DNA of 64,000 nucleotides from an uncultured Chitinophaga sp. (lineage in GTDB: Bacteria; Bacteroidota; Bacteroidia; Cytophagales; Cyclobacteriaceae), in assembly GCA_902168205.1 (NCBI GenBank), contig CABHOK010000003.1, positions 372,001 to 436,000 on the forward strand, in the 5' to 3' direction. Every line of letters begins with the position of its first letter. Position 1 is the first letter of the stretch. The notes under the pieces were generated by a model, which worked only from the letters and a program-made list of their open reading frames with translations, was not told where the DNA came from and ran no database searches. The position numbers and the translations under genes were made by a program. This document shows positions 27,064-34,653 of this stretch, piece after piece.

Positions 27064-27653
27064 CGATATTGTTTATCTAGTTCCTTTAAAAACTCTACAA
27101 TTTGATCAACCTTCATGATGTGATCAATTTTTGTTGCGGCCAGTGCAGCGCGTGGCATGGTATCAATCATACATTCCGAAGGTTCCTGTACGATGGTCAA
27201 TCCGCCACGGTCGTGTATATGTTTCATTCCCAACGCGCCATCTTTGTTGGCGCCGGAAAGAAGAATTCCGATCAGCTTCTCTTTATAGACAAAGGCACTG
27301 GTGCCCAAGGTTATATCAATAGCCGGTCTGGAATTGTTTATCATCTCTTCGGTAGAGAGGGCAAAGTAAAGCCCGAGTTCTACAGACATGTGATAATTGG
27401 CCGGAGCCAGATATACACTTCCTTTTTTAATATTCTCTTTATCATGGGGCTCTGTAACCTGCACAACGCTTTTAATAGAAAGAGCTTCCACAAACCCATT
27501 ACGCACGTGCTTCAGCCTGTGCAGGCACATGATAATTGGTAACGGAAAACCTTTAGGCAACTGTGACAGGATCTTTACCACACCCTGGAAGCTGCCTGCT
27601 GACCCACCGATAACAACGGCTTTATAGCTGTTATTTAGGTTGTACTTACTCAT
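27060..27653 (-). CDS. CheB-type protein-glutamate methylesterase, no receiver domain
   Basis: 197-residue methylesterase domain alone. Ser in IGGSAGSFQGV, His in CLHRLKHVRNG and Asp in LLSGANKDGALGM match the CheB catalytic triad, and EPSECMIDTMPRAAL is the usual C-terminal block. The N-terminal receiver that normally controls CheB is absent. CheB removes methyl groups from glutamates of chemoreceptors; no methyl-accepting receptor or CheA is encoded here. It is operonic with cheR (20 bases upstream) and the GAF gene. Such CheB-CheR pairs in other lineages serve non-chemotactic signalling, so target identity is open. Confidence 0.9.
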   Translation of the reverse strand: MSKYNLNNSYKAVVIGGSAGSFQGVVKILSQLPKGFPLPIIMCLHRLKHVRNGFVEALSIKSVVQVTEPHDKENIKKGSVYLAPANYHMSVELGLYFALSTEEMINNSRPAIDITLGTSAFVYKEKLIGILLSGANKDGALGMKHIHDRGGLTIVQEPSECMIDTMPRAALAATKIDHIMKVDQIVEFLKELDKQYR

Positions 27654-27673
27654 TCGTAAAAGGCAAACTTCAC

Positions 27674-28495
27674 TTAATCTTTTATTTTCTTATAAATCTT
27701 CTCTTCATTATTTACCACGATGAAGCGATTGGCATAGTCGCACCAGATCAAAGATTCCTTTGAACCAATGGCGAGGTAGCCATACTTAAATAAACTCTCG
27801 TGGAATTTCTTCAATACCTCGTTCTGCAAGGCCTGGTTGAAGTATATCATCACGTTCCGACAAAGAACAAGATCAAATTTGTTGAAGATATCGCCCGTTA
27901 CCAGATCGTGTCTGCGGAACGAAACGTTCATAAAAAGATCTTTATTGAAAACAGCATTACCGTTTTCTTCGCGGTAGTAGTCTTTAAAACTCCTGGTGCC
28001 CTGGAAGCGGATATAGTTCTTCTCGTTCAACTCCATATTCTTGATAGGATAGGAGGCAAGCTTCGCCCGCTCAAGAATATTTACATCGAGGTCAGTAGCA
28101 ATGAGGGTAACATCGTGAAGTATACCCATCTCTTTAAGCATGATGCACATGGATACAACTTCCTCACCAGAGGAACAGCCGGCATGCCATATCTTGAACT
28201 GCTTGTGGTTAAGCATGATCGCGGGAATAATTTCCTCGCGCATGATGCGCCAGAAACTCGGGTCACGAAACATTTCTGTTACGTTTACCGTGAGTTCGTC
28301 CAGGAACTCATTAATAAAAGAAGGCTGTTCGGTAAGCTTTTTCAAAAGGGCATCAACGGAAAGTTTCTTTAACTCCATGATGCGTAGTACACGCCTTTTG
28401 AAAGAAGACATCGCGTAATTCCGGAAGTCATAGTTATACTTCTGGTAGATCAGCTCCGAAATTCTTTTAAGGTCTGCAATATCAATATCGAGCAT
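27674..28495 (-). CDS. CheR-type protein-glutamate methyltransferase
   Basis: 273 residues with the helical CheR N-domain (LISELIYQKYNYDF region), then the SAM-binding CheR fold: HAGCSSGEEVVSMCIML, LIATDLDVNILERAK, and FDLVLCRNVMIYFNQ. The usual TPR or PAS extensions are missing. CheR methylates receptor glutamates using SAM. It is the first gene of the cheR-cheB-gaf-siaA-siaB-siaC series and has a good promoter-like sequence 26 bases upstream. No methyl-accepting protein lies in the window, so the methylated partner may be one of the HAMP sensors. Confidence 0.92.
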   Translation of the reverse strand: MLDIDIADLKRISELIYQKYNYDFRNYAMSSFKRRVLRIMELKKLSVDALLKKLTEQPSFINEFLDELTVNVTEMFRDPSFWRIMREEIIPAIMLNHKQFKIWHAGCSSGEEVVSMCIMLKEMGILHDVTLIATDLDVNILERAKLASYPIKNMELNEKNYIRFQGTRSFKDYYREENGNAVFNKDLFMNVSFRRHDLVTGDIFNKFDLVLCRNVMIYFNQALQNEVLKKFHESLFKYGYLAIGSKESLIWCDYANRFIVVNNEEKIYKKIKD

Positions 28496-28520
28496 GAAAA
28501 GGTCTTTATAAAAAGGAACC

Positions 28521-28550
28521 CAAAGTTAATTTCTATGTTAAACTACCGAA
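28521..28550 (-). promoter_or_regulatory. Candidate promoter of the cheR-cheB-sia cluster
   Basis: Read leftward, TTCG (28550-28547) and TAACTTTG (28528-28521) are separated by about 18 bases. The second is an exact TAnnTTTG, the first one mismatch from TTTG. The remainder of the 293-base gap up to 28788 shows nothing else convincing. Confidence 0.45.
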
Positions 28551-28788
28551 TGGATTTGAACATTAAATCTTACATGTGTTCAAAAGCCTTCGTAGCACAC
28601 AATTTTTCTAAGTAAATGAAATTACTGAAATCGTCCTAATTAGCGAGAAAAAGGAACCAAAAACTTTACTCACAACCCGGTAGAAGAGCTTCATTAAAAA
28701 TAGCACAGCATGTGCACGAACGATCACGAATAGCTTGTATTTCCTGATTTATGCTTTCAGGATCTTCCCCTCTTTGGTATTAAATGTT

Positions 28789-30636
28789 TTACCTTGTTTT
28801 ACGTGCAAGCTCTTGCTGCGTGATTTCCAGCGCTTCTAAATTTATTTTCAGTGTTTTTGCAATTTCTTCTGCGAGCTGCCAGTCATCTGAACGCACAGGC
28901 TTTTGTGCGAGCTCTTTTTCTAACGTGGCGATCTTGTCCAGAAGAGCACGTTCTTTGCGTTCCAACGTGAGTGTTGCCTCTTCCAGTTTACCCGTTGTGC
29001 CGGATATATTTCCAAGCTGTTGTTCCAACTCTTGGATGCGCTCTATATAACCGTGCTCCTTGCGTGCCACTTCTTCCTGTGTGGCCTGCATCTCTTCCAT
29101 ATTCTGACGCATCTCTTCTTCCTGCGCACGCATTTGTTCGGTTTGAGACTGGAACTGCTCTATGAGGTATTTATTTTTCTGCGCGGCCCGCACGGAAGCA
29201 ATAGACGATGCTATGGTTTCTCCCAGCTTTTCAACAAAAGTTATTTCATGCTGTGCATACTCGTTGAATGAGGCAAGTTCTACGATACCATATACCTGTG
29301 TATCAACCTTCAGCGGCACAATGAGTATAGACCGCGGGTTGGCATCGCCTAATCCGGACGTGATACGGATATATTCGTCAGGGAAATTTGTATAGTAATT
29401 GGTTTCAGCTTCCAGATACGTTTGTCCGAGTAAGCCTTCGCCAAGCTTGATCCTGCGTGTCTCAAACTTCTTGATGTCGAATGCAAACAACGATACCAGT
29501 TCGAGGTGTTTGTTGTTCTCATCTTCGTCATTCAATATATATAGTGCACCCTGGTTAGACTTGGTGTATTGTACCAACGCGGCAATGATCTTGTCTCCGA
29601 GTGTAACAATATCGTCACTGGACGAACGCATGATGTCCACAAATTTTGCAAGACCTTCATTGGCCCACTGGCGTCTGCGCTCCTCTTCATTCAATGATTT
29701 TAGTTTGCCCTGCATGTCAATGAGCGAATCAGCCAGTTTGTTTTTGCCGTGATTATAGCCACTGTCCAGTGTAGCCTTGTAGTCTATATCCAGGTTGCCC
29801 TGTCCAATGGCGGTAACAAAGTCCGTAGCATCTTTCAGGTTCTCCAGTGTCTCATTGATCTGGTTTGAAAGTTTGCCAATCTCATTCTCAGGAGAGTCAG
29901 ACGTTTGTTGATGGTTGGCTGTGTTGATGCGAAGGGCATTGAGCGGACGAAGTATATAGCGCTCGAACACCAGAAAGATCAGCGTAAGCAATACTACATC
30001 AAATATAATAATGGCGATAACCCAACGGTGCACGGAAGACTTCTCTTGCATAACTTCCTTCTCTACATCGTTGAAGAGGTTGTCATACCACTGCGACAGT
30101 GTTATCGATAAACTTTCTTCTTTTAATACAGCTGCAGCCCAGGCTTTATCAGGTATAGACGTTGGCTGTGTTACAACGGCATTATACGTGCTGTCACCTG
30201 CCGGTGAGTCAGAAGTTGTTGTCGGGATTTCGTGAATGGTCAGCACATTTCTTACCGAACTCTTATATTCTTCCCAGTATTCTTTCAGATTGTCGTACGA
30301 GATACGGGGCAGGCGTCTGAGAGGCTTCAGCATAACATCGGTGCGATCGATTCGTCCTCCTTTGCCAAGGATCTCGAGCTGGTGATCCTGGTTTACGATC
30401 TTCGCTTCAATCTCTGCTGAAAGATCTTCTTTCTTGGTAAAGTGGCGTTGCACCATCAGTGATATCTGCTGGCTGGATATCTCTGCGCTGCGTATGAAAT
30501 CAAGTTTCTGCTCTACTTCATCCAGTACATTGATGCGATATTGAATGATATAATACTCCGCGAAGTATATCAGGAACATGACAACGAGCAGGTAAATACC
30601 GATCAGCCGCAGAGATGTATTGCGCAGAAATTTCAT
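28789..30636 (-). CDS. Membrane HAMP-GAF-coiled-coil sensor
   Basis: 615 residues from the ATG at 30636; a TTG three codons earlier is the only longer option. TM1 (about 10-27), an extracytoplasmic helical region with conserved QQISLMVQRHFTKKEDL-like helices (about 30-200), TM2 (WVIAIIIFDVVLLTLIFLVF), HAMP (about 230-285), GAF (about 330-490; LGEGLLGQ, PRSILIVPLKVDTQVYGIVE), and a long C-terminal coiled coil containing EEMRQNMEEMQATQEEVARK. It has no kinase or phosphatase output. The layout resembles a receptor whose coiled coil may take the place of a methyl-accepting signalling domain (inference). It is a separate unit upstream of cheR. Confidence 0.82.
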   Translation of the reverse strand: MKFLRNTSLRLIGIYLLVVMFLIYFAEYYIIQYRINVLDEVEQKLDFIRSAEISSQQISLMVQRHFTKKEDLSAEIEAKIVNQDHQLEILGKGGRIDRTDVMLKPLRRLPRISYDNLKEYWEEYKSSVRNVLTIHEIPTTTSDSPAGDSTYNAVVTQPTSIPDKAWAAAVLKEESLSITLSQWYDNLFNDVEKEVMQEKSSVHRWVIAIIIFDVVLLTLIFLVFERYILRPLNALRINTANHQQTSDSPENEIGKLSNQINETLENLKDATDFVTAIGQGNLDIDYKATLDSGYNHGKNKLADSLIDMQGKLKSLNEEERRRQWANEGLAKFVDIMRSSSDDIVTLGDKIIAALVQYTKSNQGALYILNDEDENNKHLELVSLFAFDIKKFETRRIKLGEGLLGQTYLEAETNYYTNFPDEYIRITSGLGDANPRSILIVPLKVDTQVYGIVELASFNEYAQHEITFVEKLGETIASSIASVRAAQKNKYLIEQFQSQTEQMRAQEEEMRQNMEEMQATQEEVARKEHGYIERIQELEQQLGNISGTTGKLEEATLTLERKERALLDKIATLEKELAQKPVRSDDWQLAEEIAKTLKINLEALEITQQELARKTR

Positions 30637-30680
30637 AATCACCAAATAAGGTAAAATACCCTAAACCCCAAAACTGCTGT

Positions 30681-30710
30681 ATGGAAAAAGCTGAAAGTGA
30701 AAAATCATGG
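30681..30710. repeat. GAAAGTGAAAA repeat, left of cdd
   Basis: ATGGAAAAAGCTGAAAGTGA followed by AAAATCATGG closely resembles ATGAAAAAGCAGAAAGTGAA at 31251-31275. The two copies lie on either side of the cytidine deaminase gene in the same orientation. Confidence 0.5.
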
Positions 30711-30755
30711 GGCATTTATTACTTCCGCCCCCTATAAATCAAACGCTTTGAGACA

Positions 30756-31220
30756 CTACAGGCTGTCGTTGGTAAACCCGAAGGGCAACAACGAAAGGGC
30801 CGAAGGAGCTTTAATCCACTGATGCTGCTGGCTTTGCATGATGATCTCGATCGGAGCCTTCTGCCGGTTCTCAAACTCCAGTAGCACCTGCCGGCACTCG
30901 CCACAGCATGTAGCCGGTGTAAGCTCGCTCTCGCCACGTTTCTGTGCTGTTACCGCTATCTTGATAATCTTAACATGCGGATAAAGTGCATACGCTGAAA
31001 ACAGTGCCACGCGTTCTGCACATAGCCCGGAAGGATAAGCCGCGTTCTCCTGGTTCATGCCGGTAATAACCGAACCATCGTCCAGTAACGCTGCAGATCC
31101 TACCATGAAGTTGGAGTAAGGAGCATACGCATGTGCCAGTGCTTCGCGGGCTTTCATCACCAGCTCCTGCGCACCAATGTCCAGATCACTGATATGATTA
31201 ACAATGATAAATTCTTTCAT
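30756..31220 (-). CDS. cdd: Cytidine deaminase
   Basis: Zinc hydrolase that deaminates cytidine and deoxycytidine in pyrimidine salvage. The 154 residues carry YAPYSNFMVGSAALLDDG, the first zinc motif as LCAERVALFSA (Cys-Ala-Glu instead of His-Ala-Glu, usual for this family) and the second as CCGECRQVLLEF. Length is slightly above the ~130-residue norm because of an N-terminal helix. It stands alone between repeat copies and is divergent from the saccharopine dehydrogenase-like gene. Confidence 0.94.
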   Translation of the reverse strand: MKEFIIVNHISDLDIGAQELVMKAREALAHAYAPYSNFMVGSAALLDDGSVITGMNQENAAYPSGLCAERVALFSAYALYPHVKIIKIAVTAQKRGESELTPATCCGECRQVLLEFENRQKAPIEIIMQSQQHQWIKAPSALSLLPFGFTNDSL

Positions 31221-31255
31221 AGATAGCGTCTTAAAAAGAATGAAAAGTTAATGAA

Positions 31256-31340
31256 AAAGCAGAAAGTGAAAAGCATTTATATAAAAAGCAGAGTATATAG
31301 CAGCGCTGCTCAGCAGTTTAACCTTTATACTTTCTGCTTT
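31256..31340. promoter_or_regulatory. Long imperfect palindrome in the cdd/dehydrogenase divergent region
   Basis: AAAGCAGAAAGT (31256-31267) faces its exact reverse complement ACTTTCTGCTTT (31329-31340). Between them lies the perfect 12-bp palindrome AGCAGCGCTGCT (31299-31310). The left arm is part of a dispersed repeat. It could be an operator, a cruciform or simply repeat-derived DNA. Confidence 0.5.
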
Positions 31341-31380
31341 CATCTTTACACAGATCGTATAACTTTACGATCAAAGTATT

Positions 31381-32718
31381 ATGTCCATGAAAACTATTCT
31401 AGCACTCGGGGCCGGCCGCTCTTCATCGGTGTTGATATCCTATCTGCTGCGACAAGGTGAAGCGAACGGATGGAAAATTCTGATTGGAGATATATCGCAG
31501 GATGCCGCACGCGACCGGATCGGTAGGGCTGCCGTTGGTGAAGCGATTGCTTTTGATATTACGCAAGAGAAGGCCAGTAAACAATCTATAGCGCGTGCCG
31601 ATGTTGTGATATCGTTATTGCCGGCACATTTTCATCCGATGGTGGCGCAGCATTGCCTTGCGCTGGGTAAACATTTATTGACGGCAAGCTATGTATCAGA
31701 CGAGATGATGGCGCTTCATGATGCCGCTAAAGCAAAAGGTTTACTCTTTCTGAACGAGTGCGGTCTTGATCCGGGTATAGATCACATGAGTGCCATGCAG
31801 GTAATCGACAAGATCAAAAACAGCGGAGGAACGCTGGTATCATTCGAATCTTTTACAGGTGGACTGATCGCTCCAGAAACGGATCCTGAAAATCCATGGC
31901 GGTATAAATTTACCTGGAACTCGCGCAACGTTGTTATGGCCGGACAAAGTACAGCTAAATATATTCAAAATGGCACGTACAGATATATACCCTATCAACA
32001 GTTGTTCAAGCGCATTACACCAGTGTCGGTGCCGGGCTATGGTGAATATGAAGGATACGCCAATCGCGATTCACTGAAATATATAGATACTTATAAACTT
32101 CAGGGGATACAGACGATGCTGCGCGGCACGTTGCGTAATAAAGGTTTTTGCAGTGCGTGGAATGTGCTGGTGCAGTTAGGATGCTGCGATGATACTTACC
32201 CGATGGAGGGTGTCGACCGCATGACGCATCGAAGTTTTATAGATGCATTTGCAGATGCCGATAAAACTGTATCGCTGGAAGAGAAACTCATGCGGACATT
32301 TTCGCTTGCAAAAGATGGACCTGAACTTACGCGCCTGCGCTGGTCAGGTTTACTGGATGACGAACCCGTTGGTTTAACCAGTGGAACACCAGCACAAATA
32401 CTGGAATATATACTGAATAAGAAATGGAAGCTGAAACCTGCCGACAATGATCTGATTGTTATGTGGCATCGCTTTGTGTATGAGCAGAGCGGAAAGCGGC
32501 GCGAGATACAGGCGTCCCTGGTGGCGCGTGGTGAAGATGCTGTCCATACTGCCATGGCTAAAACCGTGGGGCTACCGTTGGGTATAGCTGCCAAACTTTT
32601 GCTACAGGGTAAAATAAAGCGTACCGGGGTAGTGATACCGGTGGATGCAGAATTCTATACACCTGTTCTGCAGGAGTTGAAGACACTTGGCGTAGAACTG
32701 ACCGAAACGGAGAAATAA
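31381..32718 (+). CDS. Saccharopine dehydrogenase-like oxidoreductase
   Basis: 445 residues: Rossmann N-domain ALGAGRSSSVLISYL at the very start and DVVISLLPAHFHP near 75. The catalytic domain has NECGLDPGIDHMSAMQVIDK and FTGGLIAPETDPENPWRYKF, as in the NADP saccharopine reductase (Lys9) group. That enzyme makes or splits saccharopine in lysine metabolism. In Bacteroidota it may act in lysine breakdown, which is inference. A second in-frame ATG two codons later gives an equally good start. A terminator follows immediately. Confidence 0.88.
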   Translation: MSMKTILALGAGRSSSVLISYLLRQGEANGWKILIGDISQDAARDRIGRAAVGEAIAFDITQEKASKQSIARADVVISLLPAHFHPMVAQHCLALGKHLLTASYVSDEMMALHDAAKAKGLLFLNECGLDPGIDHMSAMQVIDKIKNSGGTLVSFESFTGGLIAPETDPENPWRYKFTWNSRNVVMAGQSTAKYIQNGTYRYIPYQQLFKRITPVSVPGYGEYEGYANRDSLKYIDTYKLQGIQTMLRGTLRNKGFCSAWNVLVQLGCCDDTYPMEGVDRMTHRSFIDAFADADKTVSLEEKLMRTFSLAKDGPELTRLRWSGLLDDEPVGLTSGTPAQILEYILNKKWKLKPADNDLIVMWHRFVYEQSGKRREIQASLVARGEDAVHTAMAKTVGLPLGIAAKLLLQGKIKRTGVVIPVDAEFYTPVLQELKTLGVELTETEK

Positions 32719-32720
32719 AA

Positions 32721-32748
32721 ACAGGTACATTGCTTGTGATGTACCTGT
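32721..32748 (+). terminator. Terminator of the saccharopine dehydrogenase-like gene
   Basis: ACAGGTACAT (32721-32730) pairs exactly with ATGTACCTGT (32739-32748) around an 8-base loop, then CTCTTTTATATT. It begins 3 bases after the stop. Confidence 0.85.
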
Positions 32749-32773
32749 CTCTTTTATATTATATATATACTTC

Positions 32774-34642
32774 TTACGAAGAACGATATGCCATTTCGTA
32801 AACTGATTTTACGTGTGGTCCGAGGAACACGCGTGCATATATACGAATGATGGCCAATCCATCGATGATGAAACTAAGCGACACAAAGAATGCAAGCAGC
32901 GCCTGGTCTTCGTGTATGTGACTGAAGATAACATCTTCTCCGATGAAGGTTGGTGTTATCGGAAAACCGGATAATCCTAAACAGGTAAGCAGGAAGAGAA
33001 ACGCCAGACCACTATGTTTGTATGAGTGACCATGAAACTGATCGAGGTCTATGCTGCCTTCCAGCGTTTTCAGTTTACGCAGGCAGAGTATACCGATTAT
33101 ACCCGATACCGTTATACCACTCAGGTATAGAAATGTGTGATTGGAACTGAAGTGCTCGTTGAAAGAAATAGCCAGCGCCACCCAGAAGTGATTCATAATT
33201 ACCAACGTCCAGCTCATCTGCGCATGCTTTCTTTCCGAGAAAGCTTTCAGAACCATAACAAGTCCTATTAATGCAAAGAGTATAGGAAGTTGCCCGTGGA
33301 TTGTAGCGGGTATCAACTCTTCATTATACAAACAGAATAACCCGGCTGCATATGCGCCTGCGAAGAAAATCAGTACCCGCTTCAGAGTAAGGAAGCCTAA
33401 TTTGTTACCAGCCCACTTCAGCGGGTTCCATAGGTAGCGATACATGAATGAATCCAGATTCCATTCTTTGAGACAGAGCATGTAAAATGTATACTCGATC
33501 TTTTTAGGTAGAGAATCTTCAAACGTATGCTCGCGTGGAGTAAAGTTATAGAACTGCTCGCGGATGAGGTAACTCACCACTGATGGTGATACCAGGAGCT
33601 GATACGTTCTCAGGAAGGCGTTGCCAGCAAAGTGGAACAGTGCGAGTGTCTCCAGACCTGCTGCTACTTCAATAAAGATCAAACCAATTTGCGCTATAGA
33701 TGCATACGCAATCTGACTTTTTACAGATGATTGAACCCTTGCTATACCGGTTGCTATAATACTGGTTAACAACCCTACGATACCGATAAGAATTCGTACG
33801 GAGAGTTGATGCTCCCAGAACGGAAATGTTCTTACCAGCAAAAATACTCCGAGGTGAACGGAGAGTGAACCATAAAAGATAGCGCTGGATGGTGTTGGAC
33901 CTTCCATGGCGCGTGGCAGCCACGATGAAAAAGGAAACTGTGCCGACTTGGCTGCTGCGGAGATCAGGATCATCAGCGATATAAATACTCCGATGAGACT
34001 ATGCGTTTGCAACTGTGCATCTACTAAAGTATAGTTGTTCAGTTTGAGAAAAGTAATGTTCTCGTGCCACAGGTGGTGACTCAGCCACATCGCCAGAATG
34101 ATGCCGACATCGGCAATACGATAGATAGAGAAGATCTTTACTGCATTTTTTACCGGCAGGTAACGATCTCTGTAAAACGCAATGAGCAGGAACGAAGCTA
34201 TACCCAGTATCTCCCAACCTATAAATAAAGTTTCCAGGTTGCCGGAGAAGATCACAATGTTATACCCGAGGTAAAAGAAAAGAATCGTGTTGAAGAATCG
34301 CTTGTAGCCACTCTCGCGGTGTAAGTATGCACGACTATAAAGTGTTACCAGGAATGTAAGGAATGAACCTACAAAAAGATACATCGCGGTGATCTTGTCG
34401 AAGTAAAAATCAACGAAGAATTCATAGCCCGGACTGCGGAACAACGCAATGTCTTTGATGTTCAAGGTAGGATGTCCGTTCAGCAACCACCACCCGAGGA
34501 AGCCAACCGCTATAGCCAGATGCAAACCTGCTGATACAAACGCTGTGCGTGATATCAGTGTCTCCTGTCGCGCAGGGATCAGCAGACTAATTATATACCC
34601 GACCAGCGGGAGAAGTATAAATAAATTAAGAATCGATGTCAT
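32774..34642 (-). CDS. dabB: DabB: NuoL-like proton-channel subunit of a bicarbonate uptake complex
   Basis: 622-residue polytopic membrane protein of the NADH-dehydrogenase subunit 5/antiporter family. Landmark blocks are LETLFIGWEILGIASFLLIA, FPFSSWLPRAMEGPTPSSA and QIAYASIAQIGLIFIEVAAG. The C-terminal third is more divergent, with four or more extra helices. Placement 11 bases after a DUF2309 (dabA) gene identifies it as DabB, the membrane subunit that couples proton flow to CO2 hydration in the DAB system (known from Halothiobacillus). It has no other complex I genes nearby apart from a NuoC-like fragment 10 kb upstream. Confidence 0.9.
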   Translation of the reverse strand: MTSILNLFILLPLVGYIISLLIPARQETLISRTAFVSAGLHLAIAVGFLGWWLLNGHPTLNIKDIALFRSPGYEFFVDFYFDKITAMYLFVGSFLTFLVTLYSRAYLHRESGYKRFFNTILFFYLGYNIVIFSGNLETLFIGWEILGIASFLLIAFYRDRYLPVKNAVKIFSIYRIADVGIILAMWLSHHLWHENITFLKLNNYTLVDAQLQTHSLIGVFISLMILISAAAKSAQFPFSSWLPRAMEGPTPSSAIFYGSLSVHLGVFLLVRTFPFWEHQLSVRILIGIVGLLTSIIATGIARVQSSVKSQIAYASIAQIGLIFIEVAAGLETLALFHFAGNAFLRTYQLLVSPSVVSYLIREQFYNFTPREHTFEDSLPKKIEYTFYMLCLKEWNLDSFMYRYLWNPLKWAGNKLGFLTLKRVLIFFAGAYAAGLFCLYNEELIPATIHGQLPILFALIGLVMVLKAFSERKHAQMSWTLVIMNHFWVALAISFNEHFSSNHTFLYLSGITVSGIIGILCLRKLKTLEGSIDLDQFHGHSYKHSGLAFLFLLTCLGLSGFPITPTFIGEDVIFSHIHEDQALLAFFVSLSFIIDGLAIIRIYARVFLGPHVKSVYEMAYRSS

Positions 34643-34653
34643 ATAGCGAGGGC

